Source: Clostridiaceae bacterium (GTDB lineage: Bacteria; Bacillota; Clostridia; Saccharofermentanales; DTU023). From it: DNA of 28,409 bases. The notes beneath the pieces were generated by a model. It saw only the letters and a program-made list of their open reading frames with translations. It was not told where the DNA came from and made no database searches. The translations under genes and the position numbers were made by a program. Positions 22,914 to 28,409 of this stretch are shown piece after piece (the stretch's first letter is position 1; each line of letters opens with the position of its first letter). Where the stretch lies: NCBI GenBank assembly GCA_012511185.1, contig JAAZGN010000043.1, positions 1 to 28,409 on the forward strand, in the 5' to 3' direction.

Positions 22914-23639
22914 ATGGAAGAATCAAAACGCGTCCTGATCGTGGATGACGACAAGCATATCAGCGAATTGCTCAAGCTCTATTTCGAAAAAGACGGCTTC
23001 GAGGTTTCCTCCTGCTATACGGGGGACGCCGTCATGTCCATGGTCCGCGCCGTTACGCCCGATGTCATTATTTTGGATCTGATGCTTCCCGGCATGAGCG
23101 GTTTTGACATCATGCGGCAGCTCCGGCGCGAGTCGGACGTTCCCGTCCTGATGTTGACCGCGCGCAGCGATACCCTGGACAAGATCATCGGCCTGGAACT
23201 GGGGGCCGATGATTACATCCTGAAGCCCTTCGAACCCAAGGAGCTCCTGGCCCGTGTCAAGGAAGTCCTGCGGCGCTTCCATTCACCGGGTGCCGCCCGG
23301 ACCGCTGAGGCAAACAAAAGGGAGGTGGTGACTTACCCTGACCTGGTCGTCGACCGCATCCGCTATGCCGTCCGGATCGGAGACAGGGAAATCGATATGC
23401 CACCCAAGCAACTGGAGCTTCTGTTCTTCCTGGCCTCACATCCCAACCGGGTCTATACCCGTGACCAGATCCTGGAGCATATCTGGGGCATGGATTATTA
23501 CGGGGAGCAGCGCACCGTTGATGTCCACATCAATCGGATCAGGGAGAAGCTTGATGTCATTGAACACCCGCTTTGGCAAATCAAAACGGTGTGGAGCGTG
23601 GGTTATAAGTTTGAACTGAAGGAACAGGCTGAATCGTGA
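22914..23639 (+). CDS. OmpR/PhoB-family response regulator
   Basis: Two-component transcription factor. The 241-residue product has a receiver domain with the acidic pair at 11-13, phospho-acceptor Asp at 55 (IILDLMLPG), Thr at 82 (LTAR) and Lys at 104 (KPFEP). A winged-helix DNA-binding domain follows (YTRDQILEHIWG, RTVDVHINRIREKL). The ending IKTVWSVGYKFE resembles ResD-type regulators, but the target genes cannot be deduced. ATG 22914 has GAGGAG at 22902-22907, six bases upstream. Its stop overlaps the kinase start (GTGA), so the two are cotranslated partners. Confidence 0.93.
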   Translation: MEESKRVLIVDDDKHISELLKLYFEKDGFEVSSCYTGDAVMSMVRAVTPDVIILDLMLPGMSGFDIMRQLRRESDVPVLMLTARSDTLDKIIGLELGADDYILKPFEPKELLARVKEVLRRFHSPGAARTAEANKREVVTYPDLVVDRIRYAVRIGDREIDMPPKQLELLFFLASHPNRVYTRDQILEHIWGMDYYGEQRTVDVHINRIREKLDVIEHPLWQIKTVWSVGYKFELKEQAES

Positions 23640-25141
23640 GAAGGATGTCGTTATACGCCCGGACGCTCCTCACGATTTCCGCCGCCATCCTGATTATTTT
23701 TCTTGCACTCGCCTTTATCTATGGAACCCTTTACAGCTTCTCCTCCTGGCAGCAGCGACAGGAGGAGCTGAAGCGCAATGCCACCGAGCTGGCAAGCCTC
23801 ACGGAAAACAGGATGGACGCGGCCCACACTACGTTCACCAGCACGGATATCACGGGGCATATCGCCTTTGCCGCCCGGTCGACCACAGCCTTTGTCTGGA
23901 TTGTCAACGCGAATGGCGAGATCATCTACCATACGGGAATCCCTTCCGAAACCATGCTGCTTCTTGAACGCTCCGGATTAGACGGGACAGGGGATCCGCT
24001 CCTGCCTTTGGAAGCGCGCAACGCGGATCAGGCGGTCTTTTGCGAAGCCGGTGACCGGACTGGCTTTGCCACCCTGCTCCCCGAGGCGGCGGAGTGGCTT
24101 GTGGCCAGCGCGCCCATTGGCAGGCATGGCGACCTGTACACCGGGGAGGTGGTGCTGCTCAAGCGCCATCACACGGAAAATTTCAGTGCTTTCCTTTTGG
24201 AGAACAATGTGCCGATTTCATTTACCATTGCCTTTATCCTTTCGCTGGCCATCATCATCTGGCTGTCCCGCAACATCACGCGGCCCATATCGGCCCTGGC
24301 CAAGACGGCTAATTCCGTCTATGCCGGCGACCTTTCCGCCCGGGTGAGCATGGGCGGCGAGCCGGACAGGGACGGAGCCATCCCGATCAGCCGGGAAGAT
24401 GATTTGACAAGGCTGGTTCGAACCTTCAACATGTTGATCGCGCAATTTGAAGAAAGGGAACGGCAGCACTCGGAATTTCTGGGCAATGTCTCCCACGATC
24501 TGCGCACACCGGTCACCTCCATCGGCGGCTTCATCGAGGGCATGCGCGACGGCACCATTCCCGAGGAAAAATTCGACTATTATCTGGACATCATCAAAAT
24601 GGAGACCGACCGCCTGGAGGGCCTGATCAACACCTTGTTCGATCAGGCAAGCCTGGAAGGCCAGACTCCCTTAAAGCAGGAAGTATTCGATCTCTATTCC
24701 CTGATCCGCCAGGTCAAACAGTCTTTTGAGCCCATGCTGACCGAGAAAAAGATCGAACTGGAGACGGTCTTTGACCACCGCCACGAGGAACCCGTCCGGG
24801 CTGTCGGTGATATAGGCCAGCTGACCCGGGTCCTGAACAATGTGGTGGCCAACGCCGTCCGTTTCACGCCGCAAAAGGGCATCATCCTGATCAGCACCGT
24901 GGTCGATGAGCGCTCCATCCGCGTTTCGGTTGAGGATAACGGGCCGGGCATCCCCGCGGAAGACCTGCCCCGTATTTTCGACCGATTCTACAAGGTGGAC
25001 AAGTCGCGTCACAGCCAGGGGTCCGGTTTGGGTCTCTACATCGCACGGGTTCTCATTCAACGTCACAGCCAGCAGATTGAGGCCGGCAGGTCGCCGGATC
25101 TGGGGGGCGCACGGATCAGCTTCACGGTGGCCAGGCCGTAG
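23636..25141 (+). CDS. Membrane HAMP sensor histidine kinase
   Basis: Partner kinase of the preceding regulator. The 501-residue product has a first membrane segment at about 9-30, an extracytoplasmic sensor of about 160 residues (30-190, including FVWIVNANGEIIYHTG, which resembles a PAS/Cache-type strand pair), a second membrane segment at about 195-212 and a HAMP linker at about 212-265. The dimerisation domain carries the phospho-acceptor His287 in SHDLRTP, and the ATPase domain has the N box (NNVVANAVRFTP), EDNGPGIP and GSGLGLYIA. GTG 23636 is favoured by GAAGGA about 11 bases upstream and the GTGA overlap; ATG 23645 is the alternative. No cytoplasmic PAS domain is present. It ends in TAG. 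Confidence 0.93.
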   Translation: MRRMSLYARTLLTISAAILIIFLALAFIYGTLYSFSSWQQRQEELKRNATELASLTENRMDAAHTTFTSTDITGHIAFAARSTTAFVWIVNANGEIIYHTGIPSETMLLLERSGLDGTGDPLLPLEARNADQAVFCEAGDRTGFATLLPEAAEWLVASAPIGRHGDLYTGEVVLLKRHHTENFSAFLLENNVPISFTIAFILSLAIIIWLSRNITRPISALAKTANSVYAGDLSARVSMGGEPDRDGAIPISREDDLTRLVRTFNMLIAQFEERERQHSEFLGNVSHDLRTPVTSIGGFIEGMRDGTIPEEKFDYYLDIIKMETDRLEGLINTLFDQASLEGQTPLKQEVFDLYSLIRQVKQSFEPMLTEKKIELETVFDHRHEEPVRAVGDIGQLTRVLNNVVANAVRFTPQKGIILISTVVDERSIRVSVEDNGPGIPAEDLPRIFDRFYKVDKSRHSQGSGLGLYIARVLIQRHSQQIEAGRSPDLGGARISFTVARP

Positions 25142-25218
25142 AACAGGGCCCTGTGTTCATAAAAAGGTTATATCTGCCCGATAAACTGCTTGCAGACAAA
25201 GGCTAAGGGGGATCAGTT

Positions 25219-26445
25219 GTGAAAAAAGACCGGACCGGACTCATCATCCTCATCGCTGTCTTTTTGCTCGCAGCCCTGTTAGTTCCTCTGTCGTGCCCGG
25301 GGCGGAAGCCGGCTGCCACCGATCCGGTGACTGACACGAGCTCTCCGACAACGACCACTTCACGCACCACGACGACGACCAGTACCACCAGCACAGCCTC
25401 CACGATGGAACCGACAAGTGCCCCGCAGGAGACAGGCGGGGAGGAAACCCCGGATCCTGTCGACCCGTATCCCTCCTTGCCGGATCTCTTTGCCTCCATC
25501 GCGCCTTCCGTGGTTTCGATTCATGTTTCCATACCAGCCTCCTCACTTTATTCCAAGCGGGAAGAGTTTTTCTCCGGCCTGATTGTCGATGAATCCGGTA
25601 TCATCGTCACCAGCTACAGCCTGCTGGAGCGTGCCCTTGATTTCCGTGGCAACCTGCTGGACGGCGCTTCCATCCGCCTGTACGTCCGCGGCTATGATCA
25701 GTCCTTCGAGGCATCGCTGGCGGGCTACCGGTCCACGGTCGATTTGGCTGTGTTGAGAATAAAGGAGCCGGGCGAGGCGGTCCTCACGGCACAGCCCCTG
25801 GCCCGTGAACCACAGCTGACAATCGGTACCCAAGTCTACAGCATTGGTTATCCGCCTGTCCTGATCGAGGAGGGTGGCCTCTCGTGCGGCCATATTATCT
25901 CGCTTTACCGCACTTCCTACGAAGAGGACGGCTCCCCCGTCGGCCTGATCGAAACCAGTATCCCGACCCAGACCGTATACGCAGGCAGTCCGCTGATCAA
26001 CGACCGGGGTGATGTGATCGCCATCGCCAGTGGCTACCTCAAACGCATTTATGTCCAGCAACTGGGTTATGCCGTGCCCTCACCGATTGTGTCGGACGTG
26101 GTCAGCCGGATACTGGATCAGACCGACCAGCTTCCCGGGCCCAAGGCCGCCCTGGGCATCACCGTTCTGAGCGACGGGGACGCCGCCAGCCTGCGTAAGA
26201 TGTTCGGTTACCCCACCGGTCTTTATATCAACATGGTCAAGTCTGAAAGCGCGGCCTACACCGCGGGGCTGAATGCCGGCGATATTCTGATCAGCATCAA
26301 TGGCCAGGTAATGGAGGCAGTCCGGGATCTGATGACCTTCCTGGATGGCCAGGCCGTCGGAACCCTAGTCGAGATGACGATCTACCGGCCGGGCGATGAC
26401 AAGACCCTGGTCCTGACCTGTTACCTGCTCGAGGAGATGCCGTGA
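25219..26445 (+). CDS. HtrA/S1C-like PDZ protein lacking catalytic His and Ser (probable pseudoprotease)
   Basis: A 408-residue HtrA-fold protein. It has a membrane anchor or signal at about 8-25 (with Cys26 after LVPLS, a poor lipobox), a Thr/Ser-rich linker at about 38-68, a trypsin-like domain at about 86-300 and a PDZ domain at about 310-400 (YTAGLNAGDILISINGQ). Ungapped alignment to the HtrA pattern around SGxIVxxxGxIVTNxHV places Ser134 where the catalytic His should be; DLAVL keeps Asp175; and the GNSGGPL serine position is Ala255 (VYAGSPL). It is therefore unlikely to cleave peptides by the classical triad and may act as a binding or sensing protein. GTG 25219 has AAGGGGG at 25205-25211. 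It lies 77 bases after the kinase, so it may be their target or partner. Confidence 0.85.
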   Translation: MKKDRTGLIILIAVFLLAALLVPLSCPGRKPAATDPVTDTSSPTTTTSRTTTTTSTTSTASTMEPTSAPQETGGEETPDPVDPYPSLPDLFASIAPSVVSIHVSIPASSLYSKREEFFSGLIVDESGIIVTSYSLLERALDFRGNLLDGASIRLYVRGYDQSFEASLAGYRSTVDLAVLRIKEPGEAVLTAQPLAREPQLTIGTQVYSIGYPPVLIEEGGLSCGHIISLYRTSYEEDGSPVGLIETSIPTQTVYAGSPLINDRGDVIAIASGYLKRIYVQQLGYAVPSPIVSDVVSRILDQTDQLPGPKAALGITVLSDGDAASLRKMFGYPTGLYINMVKSESAAYTAGLNAGDILISINGQVMEAVRDLMTFLDGQAVGTLVEMTIYRPGDDKTLVLTCYLLEEMP

Positions 26446-27113
26446 CCCGCCCGCTTCGTGACCGCGCCCGTCAGGTGACCGCGGTTTTGACCCGGCACTA
26501 TCCCGGGGCTACGGTTACCTTGACCCACCAGGCGCCCTGGGAGCTTCTGGTTGGTGCCATCCTGGCTTCCCAGTGCACCGATGAGCGCGTGAACCGGGTT
26601 ACACCTGGCCTTTTTGCCCGTTTTCCCGACCCCCTGGCCATGGCCGGGGCGGATCAGGGAGAGCTGGAGCAGCTGATCCGCAGCTGTGGTCTCTATCGAT
26701 CCAAGGCCAGGGCACTTCGGGGGACCGGTCGAATGGTGACAGAGCGGCACGGGGGTGCGGTTCCCTCGACCCGGGAGGAATTGATGGCCCTGCCCGGTGT
26801 GGGGCGAAAGATTGCCAACCTGATCATGGGCGATGCCTTCGGCGCCCAGGCCATTGTGGTCGACACGCACTGCGCGCGGATCAGCCGTTTGCTTGGCTTC
26901 ACCAACAGCGACAAGCCCAGCCGGATCGAGCGGGATCTGGAGGAACTTGTCCCGCAGGAGGCGTGGACACGCTGGGGTCACCTGATGGTAGCGCACGGCC
27001 GGGTCCTGTGCCGGGCGCGCTGCCGCCTTTGTTTTGAATGCCCGGTCCGCCTTCTGTGCCGCTATGGCATGGCGCTTGACGCCGGGAGGGTGACGGAGGG
27101 CGGCTGTGTCTGA
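26442..27113 (+). CDS. nth: Endonuclease III (DNA N-glycosylase/AP lyase)
   Basis: Nth removes oxidised pyrimidines and cleaves at abasic sites in base excision repair. The 223-residue product has the helix-hairpin-helix LPGVGRKIANLI with catalytic Lys123, the catalytic Asp141 in VVDTHCARISRLLG, and the 4Fe-4S ligands C190-x6-C197-x2-C200-x5-C206. An extra Cys194 lies inside the first loop. The start is GTG 26442, overlapping the previous stop as GTGA, and the end overlaps recG by eight bases, so these three genes are translationally linked. Length is normal; the product should be active. Confidence 0.94.
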   Translation: MTRPLRDRARQVTAVLTRHYPGATVTLTHQAPWELLVGAILASQCTDERVNRVTPGLFARFPDPLAMAGADQGELEQLIRSCGLYRSKARALRGTGRMVTERHGGAVPSTREELMALPGVGRKIANLIMGDAFGAQAIVVDTHCARISRLLGFTNSDKPSRIERDLEELVPQEAWTRWGHLMVAHGRVLCRARCRLCFECPVRLLCRYGMALDAGRVTEGGCV

Positions 27114-28409
27114 CAAGGCGGAAGCCACATGGCTTGAAAACAAGATTGCGGTCCTGCCCGGTATCTCGGAAAAAAGACAGAAAATGTTCGCCAAGCTGGG
27201 TGTAGAAACCCTCCGTGACCTGCTCTGGCTGCTGCCGCGGTCCTATGAAGATTGGCAGGCGCGGGTTCCGGTAAGCGATCTGCAAGACGGCACCGTGTCC
27301 GCTTTCGAGGCTGCCGTTGAAAACATGCCCTCCATGACCCGGCGAGGCAAGCTGACTTACACGCGCGCCCGCCTTACGGACGAAAGCGGCTCCATCCAGG
27401 CTGTCTGGTTCAACCAACCCTGGCTTGCCGACCGGATCCGGCGCGGCAACAGCTATCTCTTCCGCGGCAGGATCGAGGGGAGTGGACGGGGGCATAAGGT
27501 GCTCAACCCCGACTGCCGGCCCCTGGACACAGGAGGACCGGCTGATTTTCTACCCGTCTATCCGCTGACCGCCGGTCTTTACCAGGGAAATATCCGGCAG
27601 GCGGTCCAGGCCGTGTTTGACAAGAGTGATTTCCTGGCGGAGGAAACGCTGCCTCAGGAGGTACGCACGGAGGCCAGGCTGGCAACGGCAGACTTCGCGA
27701 TACGCCGCATTCATTTCCCCTCAAGCCGGCGGGACATCGAGCTGGCGCGAAGGCGGCTGGCCTTTGAGGAGCTTTTCCTGGTTATGGCGGGCCTGCGCGC
27801 GCTGAAGTCGGGCAGGCACCGGCAAAGGGGTCCCGTTATGGAAGCCGGCCAGGAAACGGAAGACTGGCTTGCGGGCCTGATCGCGGCGCTTCCCTTTCAA
27901 CTCACGGCATCCCAGCGGACCGCGCTCCAAACCATCCTGGAGGATTTTCGAAAAAATGAACCCGCCAACCGGCTCATTCAAGGCGACGTCGGTTCGGGCA
28001 AGACGGTGGTTGCCGCCTTGGCCATGGCGGCCTCCTGCCGGGAGGGCCATCAGTCGGTCATGATGGCGCCTACGACTATCCTGGCCGGACAGCATGCGGA
28101 AACGGTATCAAAATTGCTGGCGGGGAGCGGACTGGAAATCGCGCTTTTGACCGGGGCGACAACGGTGGCCAAAAGGAGGTCACTGCTCGCCGGGCTCAGG
28201 GACGGTTCCATCGACATCCTGATCGGAACCCACGCCGTCCTGGAGGCGGATCTTGTCTTCTCCAGTCTTGCTTGCTGCGTGACCGATGAGCAGCACCGCT
28301 TTGGTGTCAGACAGCGCGTATCGCTGTCAGGAAGGGGTGACCTGATCCCTCATGTGCTCGTCATGTCGGCGACTCCCATACCCAGGACCCTGGCCATGAT
28401 CCTCTACGG
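27106..28409 (+). CDS. recG: ATP-dependent DNA helicase RecG, 3' end missing
   Basis: RecG remodels stalled replication forks and Holliday junctions. The frame runs open to the window edge (434 codons seen), so the C-terminal helicase half is cut off. The N-terminal wedge/OB region includes LPGISEKRQKMFAKLGVETLRDLLWLLPR and YPLTAGLYQGNIRQAV. The helicase motifs seen are FQLTASQRTAL, Walker A GDVGSGKT at 293-300, DEQHRFGVRQR (DExH box at 394-397) and MSATPIPRTLAM. GTG 27106 has GGAGGG at 27095-27100, five bases upstream. The DEQHRFGV box is specific for RecG rather than other superfamily 2 helicases. Confidence 0.95.
   Translation, partial: MSDKAEATWLENKIAVLPGISEKRQKMFAKLGVETLRDLLWLLPRSYEDWQARVPVSDLQDGTVSAFEAAVENMPSMTRRGKLTYTRARLTDESGSIQAVWFNQPWLADRIRRGNSYLFRGRIEGSGRGHKVLNPDCRPLDTGGPADFLPVYPLTAGLYQGNIRQAVQAVFDKSDFLAEETLPQEVRTEARLATADFAIRRIHFPSSRRDIELARRRLAFEELFLVMAGLRALKSGRHRQRGPVMEAGQETEDWLAGLIAALPFQLTASQRTALQTILEDFRKNEPANRLIQGDVGSGKTVVAALAMAASCREGHQSVMMAPTTILAGQHAETVSKLLAGSGLEIALLTGATTVAKRRSLLAGLRDGSIDILIGTHAVLEADLVFSSLACCVTDEQHRFGVRQRVSLSGRGDLIPHVLVMSATPIPRTLAMILY

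Noticed and set aside
25141..25157. Terminator after the histidine kinase gene (GAACA...TGTTC with GGGCCC inside)
   Set aside because: The inverted repeat is followed by ATAAAAAGG, not a T-run, so it is not an intrinsic terminator on the + strand. There is no minus-strand gene for it to serve.
25156..25187. Promoter before the HtrA-like gene (TTCATA and GATAAA-type hexamers)
   Set aside because: The match to consensus is too weak at both positions to call; transcription may simply continue from the kinase.
1..28409. tRNA, rRNA, CRISPR arrays, insertion sequences, prophage or transfer signs
   Set aside because: No cloverleaf, spaced direct repeats, transposase motifs or terminal repeats were seen. 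Composition and codon style look even throughout.

Overview
The window is one continuous, tightly packed, GC-rich stretch (roughly 60% G+C by eye, not counted). Every recognisable gene is on the + strand. Gene content and order point to an anaerobe-type Bacillota (Clostridia-like). The evidence is a nusA-ylxR-infB-rbfA-nrnA-truB-ribF run, a mraZ-led division and cell-wall (dcw) cluster containing an sbp gene, a class B PBP with PASTA domains, an OmpR/HAMP-kinase pair, and strong AGGAGG-type ribosome binding sites with many ATGA/GTGA overlaps. I cannot name the genus. The usual clostridial block downstream of ftsZ (spoIIGA-sigE-sigG) is missing and ftsZ is followed by nrdR, so this may be a non-sporulating lineage (inference).

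Layout. (1) 1-7394: translation and RNA block: nusA (5' end cut off), ylxR, infB, rbfA, nrnA, truB, ribF, mostly overlapping or nearly so. (2) 7423-9572: lgt (lipoprotein acylation) and rodA (SEDS glycosyltransferase), closed by an intrinsic terminator at 9603-9627. (3) 9648-20682: the dcw operon. It opens with a promoter carrying four GTGG boxes that look like the MraZ operator, then mraZ, rsmH, an ftsL-like gene, a class B PBP, murF, mraY, ftsW, murG, ftsQ/divIB and sbp. murE, murD, murC, murB and ftsA are not here. (4) 20683-22240: ftsZ with its own promoter. (5) 22371-26445: nrdR, an OmpR-type response regulator, its HAMP histidine kinase and a membrane-anchored HtrA-like protein. (6) 26442-28409: nth (endonuclease III) and recG (3' end cut off).

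The most striking points are these. The PBP gene in the dcw operon is interrupted by two in-frame TAG codons ten codons apart, both where Glu is expected in the family, while everything around them, including all three catalytic motifs, remains intact. FtsZ carries two LPxFLR-type C-terminal peptides instead of one. The HtrA-like protein aligns without gaps to the family around its active site but has Ser for the catalytic His and Ala for the catalytic Ser, so it is probably a pseudoprotease. The putative MraZ boxes sit at 10-21-10 bp spacing with the -35 hexamer in the middle slot.

Functionally, blocks 2-4 make and use lipid II. MurF and MraY make the precursor, MurG adds GlcNAc, FtsW and RodA polymerise, the PBP crosslinks, FtsL and FtsQ link the enzymes to the divisome, and FtsZ provides the scaffold. 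There are no RNA genes, CRISPR arrays or mobile elements that I can see, and no gene-free stretch exceeds 300 bases.
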